A stretch of DNA of 64,000 nt from Paracoccaceae bacterium (GCA_030148005.1 JASBUI010000013.1:124001-188000), one strand, 5' to 3'. Positions 40,935 to 49,522 are shown, counted from the first letter of the stretch. Numbers and translations are program-made. Notes: generated from the sequence alone by a model not told the origin.

Positions 40935-43019
40935 ATGACGAAATGGGACTATGACGGGCCGATCCTTGAGATTGATCAGCTGTCGATTTCGTTCTTCACC
41001 CGGTTGCGGGAAATTCCGGCGGTGATGGATTTCAGCTGTGTGGTGCAGCCGGGCGAGGCGATGGGCCTTGTCGGCGAAAGCGGTTGCGGCAAGTCGACCG
41101 TGGCGCTGGGCGTGATGCAGGATCTTGGCGTGAACGGGCGCATCGTGGGCGGGTCGATCAAGTTCAAGGGCCGCGATCTGAACGAGATGAGCGCAGAAGA
41201 GCTTCGCGATATCCGCGGCTCTGAGATTGCGATGATCTATCAGGAGCCGATGGCCTCTTTGAACCCGGCGATGAAGATCGGCAAGCAGCTGATGGAAGTG
41301 CCGATGATCCATGAGGGCGTCGGGCGCGAGGAGGCTTACAAACGCGCGCTTGAGGTGGTCACGGATGTCAAGCTTCCCGATCCCGAGCGTATCCTTGGCA
41401 GCTATCCGCATCAGCTTTCGGGCGGGCAGCAGCAGCGCATCGTCATCGCGATGGCCCTGATGTCAAAGCCTTCGCTTTTGATCCTTGATGAGCCGACAAC
41501 CGCGCTTGATGTGACGGTCGAGGCGGCGGTGGTCGAGCTGGTCAAGAACCTTGGCAAGAAGTACGGCACCTCGATGCTGTTCATCAGCCACAACCTTGGG
41601 CTGGTGCTGGAGACCTGTGACCGGATTTGCGTGATGTATTCGGGCGAAGCGGTTGAAACCGGCAGCATCGGCGATGTCTTTGACAAGATGCAGCACCCCT
41701 ATACGCAGGCCCTGTTCCGGTCGATCCCCTTGCCGGGGGCGGACAAGAACACAAGGCCCTTGGTTGCTATACCGGGCAACTTTCCCCTGCCGCATGAGCG
41801 CCCGCAGGGGTGCAACTTTGGCCCGCGCTGCGACTATTTCCTGCGCGGCATTTGCGATGCGGGCGATATCCGCATGCACGAGATCCCGGGCCACGACAGG
41901 CATGCAAGCCGCTGTCTGCGCATAGATGAGATCAACTGGAACGCGCCCATCACTGGCGCGGCGCAAACCGCAAAGCCCGCGCCCGGCAAGGTGATCCTGA
42001 AGATGGAGAACCTCAAGAAATACTATGAGGTGGCGGCCAACGCCCTTTTCGGGGGCGGCGCGCATAAGGTTGTCAAAGCCAATGAAACGCTGACCTTCGA
42101 GGCGCGCGAAAGTGAAACGCTGGCCATTGTCGGCGAAAGCGGCTGTGGCAAATCCACCTTTGCCAAGGTGCTGATGGGGCTGGAGACGGCGACCGAAGGC
42201 ACAATCACGATCGACGGGCGCGAAATTCAGGACATCCCGATCGAAAAGCGTGGCACAAAGACCATTTCAGACGTGCAGATGGTGTTCCAGAACCCCTTTG
42301 ACACGCTCAACCCGTCGATGACGGTGGGGCGCCAGATCATCAGGGCGCTGGAGATCTTTGGCATCGGGGCCACTCAGGCAGAGCGGCGCGAGAAGATGCT
42401 GACGCTTTTGGATCTGGTCAAACTGCCACGCGAATTTGCAGGGCGCATGCCGCGCCAGCTTTCGGGCGGGCAGAAACAGCGCGTCGGGATCGCGCGGGCC
42501 TTTGCGGGCGGCGCACGGATCGTTGTGGCCGATGAGCCTGTCTCGGCCCTTGATGTGTCGGTGCAGGCGGCGGTGACCGATCTTTTGATGGAGATCCAGC
42601 GCAACGAGAAGACCACGCTTTTGTTCATCAGCCATGATCTGTCGATCGTGCGTTACCTCAGCGATCGGGTGATGGTGATGTATCTGGGCCATGTGGTGGA
42701 AATGGGCACGACCGATCAGGTCTTTTCGCCCCCCTACCACCCCTACACAGAGGCGCTTTTGTCAGCGGTGCCCATTGCCGACACCTCGATCGAGAAAGAA
42801 CATATCGTGCTTGAGGGGGAAATCCCTTCGGCCATGAACCCGCCGCCGGGCTGTCCTTTCCAGACGCGCTGTCGCTGGAAACCGCAGGTACCCGGCAACT
42901 TATGCGAAACAGAGGTTCCGCCCCAGCGCGACATGGGCGATGGCCACCAGTTGAAATGCCACCTGGCCGAGGACATCCTGAAACGAATGACCCCTGTCAT
43001 AAAGATCGCCGCCGAGTAA
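40935..43019 (+). CDS. double ATP-binding protein of peptide-type ABC importer (DppD-DppF fusion)
   Basis: 694 aa with two complete ABC ATPase domains in one chain. The first has Walker A GESGCGKSTVALG, signature LSGGQQQR and Walker B LLILDEPTTALD. The second has GESGCGKSTFAKV, LSGGQKQR and IVVADEPVSALD. Each domain ends with the oligopeptide transporter extension (GCNFGPRCDYFLRGICDAG and GCPFQTRCRWKP). It powers the importer formed with the two permeases encoded just upstream. Fusions of this kind are known in alphaproteobacteria. Confidence 0.94.
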   Translation: MTKWDYDGPILEIDQLSISFFTRLREIPAVMDFSCVVQPGEAMGLVGESGCGKSTVALGVMQDLGVNGRIVGGSIKFKGRDLNEMSAEELRDIRGSEIAMIYQEPMASLNPAMKIGKQLMEVPMIHEGVGREEAYKRALEVVTDVKLPDPERILGSYPHQLSGGQQQRIVIAMALMSKPSLLILDEPTTALDVTVEAAVVELVKNLGKKYGTSMLFISHNLGLVLETCDRICVMYSGEAVETGSIGDVFDKMQHPYTQALFRSIPLPGADKNTRPLVAIPGNFPLPHERPQGCNFGPRCDYFLRGICDAGDIRMHEIPGHDRHASRCLRIDEINWNAPITGAAQTAKPAPGKVILKMENLKKYYEVAANALFGGGAHKVVKANETLTFEARESETLAIVGESGCGKSTFAKVLMGLETATEGTITIDGREIQDIPIEKRGTKTISDVQMVFQNPFDTLNPSMTVGRQIIRALEIFGIGATQAERREKMLTLLDLVKLPREFAGRMPRQLSGGQKQRVGIARAFAGGARIVVADEPVSALDVSVQAAVTDLLMEIQRNEKTTLLFISHDLSIVRYLSDRVMVMYLGHVVEMGTTDQVFSPPYHPYTEALLSAVPIADTSIEKEHIVLEGEIPSAMNPPPGCPFQTRCRWKPQVPGNLCETEVPPQRDMGDGHQLKCHLAEDILKRMTPVIKIAAE

Positions 43020-43072
43020 GACCGGCGCGGGTTTGCGCCTGTGGTCGGCGCTGGGCGTGGCGCGCTGCTGCC

Positions 43073-43288
43073 TCAAAAAAGCGACGGGTAAAGGTTGGCC
43101 AGGGCCATGACGTCGTGATCGCTTTCAAAGGCATCGGGGTTGCGTTCCATCATTTCGCGCAGATCCCTTGCGCAAGTGTTGTCCGGCGCGGATTGGGGAA
43201 TGGTTTCTTCTGGCGCTAAGCGAAAAGCGGATCGCGAAAAGAGGCGAATAAAGCCTGTCGGTGCACCATCTGGAAAAGCATAAGCCAT
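43073..43288 (-). CDS. 71-aa hypothetical protein
   Basis: Starts at ATG 43288 with an excellent ribosome site, GGAGGT, 7 bases upstream. The protein reads MAYAFPDGAPTGFIRLFSRS and ends DVMALANLYPSLF. A charged middle (ARDLREMMERNPDAFESDHD) suggests a small helical soluble protein. It has no membrane helix and no recognised domain. It is divergent from a LysR gene across 88 bp, a layout in which the LysR protein could regulate it. It converges on the ABC ATPase gene with a 53-bp gap. Confidence 0.65.
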   Translation of the reverse strand: MAYAFPDGAPTGFIRLFSRSAFRLAPEETIPQSAPDNTCARDLREMMERNPDAFESDHDVMALANLYPSLF

Positions 43289-43376
43289 TCTTTGAACCTC
43301 CGTTTGCTGACAGGATCAAATTACGAAGGCACCGATAAAAGTGGTATCGTCTTTGAAGATGTGCTGTTCTTCATAA

Positions 43377-44291
43377 ATGAAGAGCCACTTTCAGAACTGG
43401 TCTGATGTTCGGGTCTTTCTGGCTGTCGTGCGGGCCGGGTCCACCTTGGGCGCATCGAAGGAACTGGCGATGACCCAGCCGACGGTCGCGCGCCGGATCG
43501 ATGCTCTTGAACATACGCTGGGCCTTACGCTTTTCGATCGCGACACGCGCGGATTTCGCCCCACGCCAGAGGCGCAGGAACTGATGGCGGCCGCCGAGAT
43601 GATAGAAACCGGGGCCGCCGCCCTGTCGGAAGCTGCCGAAAAAGTGAAATCGAAGGGCGGTGGCGCGATCCGCCTGACCGCCCCTATCCCGGCGTTCACA
43701 AGACGACTTTCGGGCATTCTGGACGGCTTTTGCGAAATGCACCCCAATGTGCGTTTTGAGTTCTTTCCAAGCAACGCCATGGTCGACATCGCCGGGGGCG
43801 AGGTTGATGTCGCGGTTCGGGCTGCGGACACTATTGAGGACCCGGCGCTTATTTGCCGTAAACTTACGGTTTTGACCGGCTCTCTTTATGGATCAAAGCG
43901 CTATTGCGACAAGCACGGGCTTCCGGCATCTGCCGATGATCTGGCCGGGCATAAGTTCATTGTCTTTGGCGGCCCCGGCAACCCGATCAAGCTGAACAAC
44001 TGGCTTCTTGGGCGCATCAATCCCGATCAGATCATCATGCGCGTGCCGGACCAAAGCGCGATGTTCACAGCGATCGAGATGGGCGCGGGCCTTGGGCCTT
44101 TGCCAACCTCTCAGGTGAAAGCTCAGGACAAGGTAATCCGCTGTTTTGCGCCGCCACCCGAAGCATCGATTACCTTGTGGCTTCTGGTCAATCCCAAGGC
44201 GTACCGCCGAGCTGAGGTCAAAGCCTTTACAAGCTTTTTCGCGCCGCGCTACGCGGCCGAGATGGTGCAACTTGAAAACAGATCGGACTAG
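43377..44291 (+). CDS. LysR-family transcriptional regulator
   Basis: 304 aa. The N-terminal HTH is clear: VRVFLAVVRAGSTLGASKELAMTQPTVARRIDALEHTLGLTLFDR (residues about 12-56). The effector domain starts near AIRLTAPIPAFTRRLSGIL. It has no obvious ribosome site at the ATG, which lies close to the divergent 71-aa gene. It is followed by the convergent lytic transglycosylase gene with a 6-bp gap. Confidence 0.9.
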   Translation: MKSHFQNWSDVRVFLAVVRAGSTLGASKELAMTQPTVARRIDALEHTLGLTLFDRDTRGFRPTPEAQELMAAAEMIETGAAALSEAAEKVKSKGGGAIRLTAPIPAFTRRLSGILDGFCEMHPNVRFEFFPSNAMVDIAGGEVDVAVRAADTIEDPALICRKLTVLTGSLYGSKRYCDKHGLPASADDLAGHKFIVFGGPGNPIKLNNWLLGRINPDQIIMRVPDQSAMFTAIEMGAGLGPLPTSQVKAQDKVIRCFAPPPEASITLWLLVNPKAYRRAEVKAFTSFFAPRYAAEMVQLENRSD

Positions 44292-44297
44292 GCGCGC

Positions 44298-44882
44298 CTA
44301 GCTGCCAAAGATGACCCGCACGTAGTTGCGCGTTTCGGCGTAGGGCGGGATGCCATTGTATTTTTCAACCGCCTGCGGGCCGGCATTATAGGCCGCCAGC
44401 GCAAGGCGCCAGTTGCGGAAGGTGTCATACTGCTGGCGCAGATAGCGCGCGCCACCTTCCAGATTTTCGTAAGGGTCATGCGGGTTCACCCGCAGCATAC
44501 GCGCGGTTCCGGGCATGAGCTGGGCCAGCCCAAGGGCGCCCTTGTGGGACTTGGCAGTTGGCTTCCAGCCGCTTTCCTGCTGCACAAGGCGCAAAAACAG
44601 GTTTTCAGGGATCCCGTGGCGGCGCGCGGCAGAGCGGGCCATCTCAAGGTACTGCCCGCGATACTTGCCGTTATATCCCGGCGTCGCCCCCGGTGTCAGC
44701 TCGGCCGCTGACCGCGGCTGAAGCCGTACCGAATAGGAATACTGCTTGGAGGCGCGGGTATCGAGGACCTTGGTCTGCGAGCGGAAAAGCGAGGCGCGAT
44801 TCTTGGTGGACAGGTTCAGCGGCTCGGCCATAGCGCCCATAGGAACCGCACATAACAATACCGTTGAAATCACACGTTTCAT
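44298..44882 (-). CDS. lytic transglycosylase (SLT domain)
   Basis: 194 aa from the ATG at 44882, giving a signal peptide ([20 protein letters not shown]). The Slt-type catalytic domain is in the C-terminal 110 residues: [30 protein letters not shown] holds the catalytic Glu, and [11 protein letters not shown] and [15 protein letters not shown] complete the fold. It cleaves peptidoglycan in the periplasm without hydrolysis. The first 80 residues are family-variable. Confidence 0.92.
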   Translation of the reverse strand: MKRVISTVLLCAVPMGAMAEPLNLSTKNRASLFRSQTKVLDTRASKQYSYSVRLQPRSAAELTPGATPGYNGKYRGQYLEMARSAARRHGIPENLFLRLVQQESGWKPTAKSHKGALGLAQLMPGTARMLRVNPHDPYENLEGGARYLRQQYDTFRNWRLALAAYNAGPQAVEKYNGIPPYAETRNYVRVIFGS

Positions 44883-44961
44883 CACCGCCCCCGCGACGCT
44901 TTGTACGATATTGGCACTTTTTGCGCCCAAGGGCCAGCCCTGCGCGCGTGCAAATCGGCCT

Positions 44962-45498
44962 TTAGCCTGCGGTTTCAGCCGCTTCTGCGGAACTTTGCCT
45001 GTCGGTTCTGACCAAAGGCACCGCCATCAGATCCTCGACCAAAAGGCTTAGAAGCTGGGCGCGCCCGCTGACGCCAGCCTTGCGGTAGATGGCGTTGAGG
45101 TGGGTTTTGACGGTGCCCTCGCGCGATCCGCGCAGGCCCGCGATCTCGCCAATGGATGCGCCTTTAAGCGCAAAGTTGGCAACATCGGCCTCGGCCGCCG
45201 TCAGGCCCCATGCCTCAAAGTAACGCTCCATCAGATCATGCAGTTCGCCCGCGGCCACGCCAAGCGCCCGGTCGGCCCGGCTTTGGCGGCGCAAAAGCAG
45301 GGCAAGATACTGCCATTCCACGAAAATCCCGGCAAAAAGGACCAGCGTGGCCAGAAGTTCGATCAACAGATGTGCGTCATAGAAGATATGGCTGAAGATG
45401 TCCGGCAGATCGCGCATGACATCCCACAGAAAGAACACCGCAGTGGCCAGTTGAATGACGATCAGAACCGCCAGGAAATAGCCGGACCTGTCGCGCAA
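44962..45498 (-). CDS. membrane-anchored LuxR-type HTH protein
   Basis: 178 aa starting at a TTG (45498), 3 bp after the cytochrome b561 gene stops. Two membrane helices (about residues 8-27 and 41-61) are followed by a cytoplasmic LuxR/Ger[59 protein letters not shown] (about 99-153). There is no receiver domain, so it may read a signal directly from the membrane. An internal ATG (MRDLPDIF) would lose the first helix. It is probably a regulator linked to the cytochrome gene. Confidence 0.8.
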   Translation of the reverse strand: MRDRSGYFLAVLIVIQLATAVFFLWDVMRDLPDIFSHIFYDAHLLIELLATLVLFAGIFVEWQYLALLLRRQSRADRALGVAAGELHDLMERYFEAWGLTAAEADVANFALKGASIGEIAGLRGSREGTVKTHLNAIYRKAGVSGRAQLLSLLVEDLMAVPLVRTDRQSSAEAAETAG

Positions 45499-45501
45499 AA
45501 C

Positions 45502-46032
45502 CTAGCCTCCGTTCCTGTCTTTGCGGGATTTATAACCGCTCAGCATCGCCAGCGGAAGGTTTATGCCGCTGCGCGCGCTTTCGTAAAACACGGCCGCGAT
45601 GTGAATCAGGACCGATATCTCGGCCCATGTCACCAAGATCCCATGCGCCTCATACAATGGCTCGCTTCCGAAAAAGCGCGGCGTCAGCATCAGATAACCG
45701 GTCAGCCCGATCAAAAGCATCGTGACAAGCAGGTTATAGATCATCAGCGCGCCAAGGGGCGTGTGCCCGACATGGTTGCCCGCGCGCCCGGTCGCGATAT
45801 CGCTTAGCTGCCCCATTGCGGCCGAAAGGCTGGGCGGAAAGTCGGAAAACCTTGCGTGGCGGGTGCCGACAAGGCCCCAGACCAGCCGCAAGAGAACCAG
45901 CACCACGATGGCATAGCCCAGTTGCACATGCAGCTTGCCTTCGGGGTCAATGAAGACCGCCAGCGCCGCAAAACCCAGCGCCAGCGACCAGTGAAAGATC
46001 CGGACCACCGGATCCCAGACATATAATCTCAT
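45502..46032 (-). CDS. cytochrome b561-type membrane protein
   Basis: 176 aa from the ATG at 46032, or 181 aa from 46047; the frame extends upstream but over non-coding sequence and the interrupted PepSY gene. The product has four membrane helices with conserved His residues expected to bind two b hemes: VVRIFHWSLALGF, LHVQLGYAIVVLV, VGTRHARFSDFP, and EAHGILVTWAEISVLIHIAAVF. Such proteins transfer electrons across the membrane. It lies between the broken PepSY gene and the membrane LuxR gene, all on the minus strand, suggesting an operon. Confidence 0.87.
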   Translation of the reverse strand: MRLYVWDPVVRIFHWSLALGFAALAVFIDPEGKLHVQLGYAIVVLVLLRLVWGLVGTRHARFSDFPPSLSAAMGQLSDIATGRAGNHVGHTPLGALMIYNLLVTMLLIGLTGYLMLTPRFFGSEPLYEAHGILVTWAEISVLIHIAAVFYESARSGINLPLAMLSGYKSRKDRNGG

Positions 46033-46142
46033 GTTGGTTGCCTGCATTTGCCGAAAAGATCGAGGATGGGAATTGGCGCGCAGCAGGGCTGAGGTATCGT
46101 GGGAAGACACCCGCTCGGGACGCCCGCCACGCGCCGCCCCCC

Positions 46143-46226
46143 CTACCTTTGTTTGACGCGAACGATCTTCATCGCAGCATCGAGGTAGAGTTCCAGCATC
46201 TGCCCGTCCTTCAGCGCATATACTTC
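46143..46226 (-). pseudogene. 3' part of PepSY-domain gene, cut off by IS66
   Basis: These 84 bases encode the last 27 residues plus stop of a small PepSY protein: EVYALKDGQMLELYLDAAMK followed by IVRVKQR. They lie directly beside the left target duplication (46227-46234). Joined to the 5' part at 48957-49148 with one copy of the duplication, the frame is uninterrupted and gives 91 residues. Without the insertion it would be 110 bp upstream of cytochrome b561. Confidence 0.9.
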
Positions 46227-46234
46227 GACCATCC
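46227..46234. repeat. IS66 target site duplication, left copy
   Basis: GACCATCC, identical to the right copy at 48957-48964. The 8-bp length is that produced by IS66-family transposition. Confidence 0.95.
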
Positions 46235-46259
46235 GTATGCGGCGTTTCCAGCCCATTGG
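46235..46259 (+). repeat. IS66 left inverted repeat
   Basis: GTATGCGGCGTTTCCAGCCC and ATTGG. It shares GTA, GCGGCGTT and CCCATT with the right end. Confidence 0.9.
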
Positions 46260-46324
46260 TTTGATGTGTTCCTGACGCGTGACGCGCCTGCGAGAAGGTC
46301 CTCGTCAGCAGATGGAGGTTTCGG

Positions 46325-46789
46325 ATGGCGGATGGTGGCGATGGTTTCATGGGGCGGTGCGAGGTTGTGGAGCCTCGGCGGCGCGGAAAGCGGCATTGGC
46401 CGGATGACGTGAAAGCGCGGATCGTTGCCGAAAGCCTGCAGCCCGGTGCCCGGGTGGTGGATGTGGCCGGGCGTTATGACCTTTTGCCCCATCATCTGTC
46501 GGATTGGCGTCGTCATGCGCGGCAAGGTCGGCTTGCCCTGCCAGGGCACGTGATGGACGCATTGCACGGATCGCCCCAGGTGAAGGTGGCAGAGCCCGCC
46601 TTTGTGCCTCTGTCCCTCCTGCCAGATTCTGCGGCAGAGTCGGTTTCGTCTCCTCCGACGGAGGCTGCGACCGGCACTGCCGGGGTGATGACAATCGAGG
46701 TCGGGTCCGATGTGGTACTGCGCATTCCCTGTGATGTGGCGGTGGCGCGCGCGGCGGCGCTGGTGCAGGCGCTGCGGGGTGCATTGTGA
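46325..46789 (+). CDS. tnpA: IS66 accessory protein TnpA
   Basis: 154 aa. A basic HTH segment ([47 protein letters not shown]) matches the IS66 TnpA/OrfA protein, which is thought to help the transposase bind DNA. Its stop overlaps the GTG start of tnpB (GTGA). It begins 90 bp inside the left end of the element. Confidence 0.9.
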   Translation: MADGGDGFMGRCEVVEPRRRGKRHWPDDVKARIVAESLQPGARVVDVAGRYDLLPHHLSDWRRHARQGRLALPGHVMDALHGSPQVKVAEPAFVPLSLLPDSAAESVSSPPTEAATGTAGVMTIEVGSDVVLRIPCDVAVARAAALVQALRGAL

Positions 46790-47139
46790 TTGTCGCCGGC
46801 CAGCGGCTGCCGATCCTGATCGCGACGCGGCCAGTGGATTTCCGCTGTGGGCACAACGCTCTGGCGCTGATTGTGCAGACCGAGCTGAAGCTTGATCCGC
46901 ATTCCGGGGTGACGGTGGTGTTTCGTTCGAAACGTGGCGACAGGTTGAAGATCCTGGTCTGGGACGGCACCGGGATGGTTCTGATCTACAAGGTTCTCGA
47001 GCAGGGCAGCTTCGCGTGGCCGAAGGTTCAGAACGGGGTGATGCGGCTGTCACGGGCGCAATTCGAGGCTCTGTTTGAGGGCCTGGATTGGCGGCGGGTG
47101 GTTGCGCAACGGGTGCTACCCCCGGCTGCGGCAGGTTGA
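46786..47139 (+). CDS. tnpB: IS66 accessory protein TnpB
   Basis: 117 aa starting at a GTG overlapping tnpA. The family blocks are [48 protein letters not shown], and FAWPKV. TnpB is required for efficient IS66 transposition, but its biochemical role is not firmly known. tnpC starts 64 bp downstream. Confidence 0.93.
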   Translation: MIVAGQRLPILIATRPVDFRCGHNALALIVQTELKLDPHSGVTVVFRSKRGDRLKILVWDGTGMVLIYKVLEQGSFAWPKVQNGVMRLSRAQFEALFEGLDWRRVVAQRVLPPAAAG

Positions 47140-47203
47140 CTCAGCGGGTCGGTTTTGGCGTTGTTTTATTGGGCTTTGCGTCCCGGTTCGGGTAGAAAGG
47201 CGC

Positions 47204-48853
47204 ATGTCGCAGCCTTTCGATCTCAGCCAGTTTCCGGACCTGCCACCCGAGGTGGTGAAGGCTTTTGCTGCGGTGCAGTTCGAGCTTTCTGTCGAGCGTG
47301 CAGCGCGCCAGCATGAGCAGGCGGTGGTGGCTGAGAAGGAAGTCTTCATCACCGAGCTGAAGGCGCTGATCGAGAAGATGGAGGGTCAGGTCCAGGACTA
47401 CCGGCGCACGAAGTTCGGACCGAAATCCGAGAAGCTGGACCCGGCGCAGCTGGAACTGGCGCTGGAAGATCTGGAGACGGCGATTGCTGAGACGCAGGCG
47501 CAAATCGCCGCCGTCGAGGAGAGGATCGCGGCCAGCGAGGCGGACCCTTCGATGCGCAAACTGCGCGCACCCCGCAAGGCACGGGCGCTGCCCGAAAGCC
47601 TGCCGCGCGTCGAGCGTCTGGTCGAACCTGACAGCATTGTCTGCCCGTGCGGCTGCGGCGACATGGTCCGGATCGGCGAGGATCGGACAGAGCGACTGGA
47701 TTACATCCCGGCGCGCTATCAGGTGATCGTTACGGTCCGTCCCCGGTATGCCTGCCCCAAAGGACGTGCGGGCGTGGTGCAAGCCAAGGCGCCCGCACAT
47801 CTGCTGGAAGGCAGTTGGCCCACCGAGGCGCTGCTGGCCCAGATCGCGGTGTCCAAGCATTCCGAGCACATGCCACTCAACCGGCAGGCCGTGGTCATGG
47901 CCCGGCACGGGGTGCCAATCGACCGCTCGGTGCTGGCCGACTGGATGGGCCGGACCGGCGCGGCGATTGCGCCTGTAGTGGATCACATGGCGCAGCGCCT
48001 GATGGTGCAAAGCACGCGGCTCTACGTCGACGAAACAACTGCTCCGGTGCTCGATCCCGGGCGCGGCAAGACGAAGACCGGTTATCTCTGGGCGGTGCTG
48101 CGCGACGACAGGGGATGGGGCGGGACCGCGCCGCCGGGTGTCGTGTTCCACTATCGGCCCGGGCGTAAAGGCGAATATGCCGCCGAAATCCTCGACGGCT
48201 TCCACGGCACGATCCAGGTCGACGCCTATGGCGGCTATACCCATCTGGCCACGCCGAAACGCACGGGTGGCGATCCGCTGCGGCTGGCCTTTTGCTGGGC
48301 GCACGGGCGGCGCAAGCTGATCAAGGCAAAGCCGAAGAAGGGATCGCCCATCGTGGATGAGGCCCTGCTGCGCATCGCTGCCCTCTACAAGATCGAGGAT
48401 GCCATCCGCGGCACGGACCCAGATCATCGCCGGTCCGTGCGTCAGGAGCTGTCCCGCCCGCTGGTGGATGAATTCTTCGCGTGGCTGAAGGCGCAGGCTG
48501 CGCGGGTCTCGCGCAAATCCGACCTCGGCGAGGCCATGGCCTATATGCTGAAACGACAAGACGGCTTCCGGCTGTTTCTCGATGATGGCCGCGTCGACAT
48601 CGACTCCAACCTGGTCGAAAATGCCATCCGCAGCCCCGCCATGAATCGCCGCAATGCGCTCTTCGCCGGCCACGACGAGGGGGGACGCAACTGGGCCCGC
48701 TTCGCCAGCCTGATCGGCACTTGCAAGATGAACGGTGTCGAGCCCTATGCCTATCTGCGCGATCTGTTCACGAAACTGGCCAGCGGCCACCTTGCCCGCG
48801 ACATCGACGCACTAATGCCATGGGCATACGCCCAGCAGGTCGACGGCCCATAA
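47204..48853 (+). CDS. tnpC: IS66 transposase TnpC (DDE)
   Basis: 549 aa from the ATG at 47204 with AGAAAGG upstream; a longer in-frame start overlaps tnpB and is unlikely. The order is an N-terminal coiled-coil (EKEVFITELKALIEKMEGQV), a zinc finger (SIVCPCGCGDMVRIGED), then the DDE catalytic core with acidic residues in LYVDETTAPV, QVDAYGGYTHL and LVENAIR, plus the short C-terminal IS66 domain. No frameshift or stop is seen, so the transposase looks intact. Confidence 0.95.
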   Translation: MSQPFDLSQFPDLPPEVVKAFAAVQFELSVERAARQHEQAVVAEKEVFITELKALIEKMEGQVQDYRRTKFGPKSEKLDPAQLELALEDLETAIAETQAQIAAVEERIAASEADPSMRKLRAPRKARALPESLPRVERLVEPDSIVCPCGCGDMVRIGEDRTERLDYIPARYQVIVTVRPRYACPKGRAGVVQAKAPAHLLEGSWPTEALLAQIAVSKHSEHMPLNRQAVVMARHGVPIDRSVLADWMGRTGAAIAPVVDHMAQRLMVQSTRLYVDETTAPVLDPGRGKTKTGYLWAVLRDDRGWGGTAPPGVVFHYRPGRKGEYAAEILDGFHGTIQVDAYGGYTHLATPKRTGGDPLRLAFCWAHGRRKLIKAKPKKGSPIVDEALLRIAALYKIEDAIRGTDPDHRRSVRQELSRPLVDEFFAWLKAQAARVSRKSDLGEAMAYMLKRQDGFRLFLDDGRVDIDSNLVENAIRSPAMNRRNALFAGHDEGGRNWARFASLIGTCKMNGVEPYAYLRDLFTKLASGHLARDIDALMPWAYAQQVDGP

Positions 48854-48931
48854 GGACCTCGTCTCGTAGTCCCTGACGAGCTACCGACAGCCCTCCGCTT
48901 CATCCCATTGCCACCCCGCGCAAGCGGAAAC

Positions 48932-48956
48932 TTAATGGGGCGTGAACGCCGCTTAC
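48932..48956 (-). repeat. IS66 right inverted repeat
   Basis: On the minus strand it begins GTAAGCGGCGTTCACGCCCC and continues ATTAA. It lies 78 bp after the tnpC stop. Confidence 0.9.
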
Positions 48957-48964
48957 GACCATCC
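48957..48964. repeat. IS66 target site duplication, right copy
   Basis: GACCATCC, identical to 46227-46234. It lies inside the 5' PepSY fragment. Confidence 0.95.
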
Positions 48965-49148
48965 CGTCCTCGCGTTTGATCTTGCGCACCTCATAGCCTT
49001 CGCTCTGAAGCTTCTGGGTGATCGCCGCCTTCGTTTCTTCCGGAACGGTGCGCGCATCTTCGGCCAAAGATGTCGCGGCAAACCCGCCCAGCATTGCCGT
49101 GGCCAGCGCCAAGGCTCTTGCCTGTCGTTTCAGTTTTGGGGTCGTCAT
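48957..49148 (-). pseudogene. 5' part of PepSY-domain gene, cut off by IS66
   Basis: The ATG at 49148 (AGGA upstream) gives a 64-codon piece: a signal peptide (MTTPKLKRQARALALATAML, cleavage after SLAE or nearby), then VPEETKAAITQKLQSEGYEV and RKIKREDGMV, where the element cuts. In the present state the frame runs 15 codons into the IS before a stop. The 3' part is at 46143-46226. The full protein would be a small periplasmic PepSY domain, a type often coupled to membrane cytochromes and oxidoreductases. Confidence 0.9.
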
Positions 49149-49190
49149 CGTCCTGTCCTTCTTTTTTCGCGCCACCGATCGTCGGGCGCG

Positions 49191-49257
49191 GCGATATCCT
49201 GACCGTGAGTGGTGACCCGGCCGGCCCCTCGCGGGGGGCGCGGCCGAAGGATATCGC
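49191..49257. promoter_or_regulatory. nested 67-bp inverted repeat upstream of the PepSY gene
   Basis: GCGATATCCT (49191-49200) and AGGATATCGC (49248-49257) are perfect inverted copies. Between them are a nested CGGCC/GGCCG pair (49218-49222 and 49242-49246) and an innermost CCCC/GGGG. It starts 43 bp upstream of the PepSY start codon and has no T-run. It could be an operator or a leader structure of that gene. Confidence 0.4.
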
Positions 49258-49442
49258 ATCGCCCGAAAGCCCCGGCTGGCAAATACGCCGGGGCCATGGA
49301 TCAGCCCTAAACCGCCATGACATGGCGCGGCCATTGCACTGGCGTTGCAGTTCGCGGCGTTAGACCGAAAGTTTAGAAGAATTTTTGACCGATCAACGCG
49401 CCTTGGGGGCGCAATTGACCTTTCATTAACCCCGCTCAGACA

Positions 49443-49450
49443 TTAACCAT
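49443..49450 (+). promoter_or_regulatory. CtrA-like half-site upstream of ssb
   Basis: TTAACCAT, preceded 17 bp upstream by another CATTAACC. The same octamer occurs twice in the ctrA promoter. It lies about 73 bp before the ssb start. Confidence 0.3.
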
Positions 49451-49522
49451 GTCCAAAGAGTTTTCGGCGCATTCGCATCGGGCGGGCGCCATACAATATC
49501 GGGATTTGACGGGAGGTCTCTC

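Larger units (their letters stand above)
46235..48956 (+). mobile_element. complete IS66-family insertion sequence, 2722 bp
   Basis: The ends are inverted repeats starting GTATGCGGCGTT (left) and, on the other strand, GTAAGCGGCGTT (right), agreeing at 18 of the first 23 positions. The element is flanked by a perfect 8-bp duplication and carries the three genes tnpA, tnpB and tnpC of the family in the usual order. All three frames are open and full length, so the copy may still be active. It interrupts a small PepSY gene. Confidence 0.96.
49149..49522. other. 374-bp divergent region between PepSY remnant and ssb
   Basis: No gene seen. It holds a long nested inverted repeat (49191-49257), another GC-rich inverted pair near 49278-49306 (CCCCGGC/GCCGGGG), and nearer ssb the two TTAACC boxes with a TTAACCAT at 49443. 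The ssb ribosome site GGAGG ends the region. Confidence 0.6.

Noticed and set aside
48900-49334. 144-codon frame joining PepSY 5' part to IS66 end
   Set aside because: The upstream 62 codons lie before the true ATG, and the last 15 residues come from the insertion sequence. The real unit is a disrupted gene.
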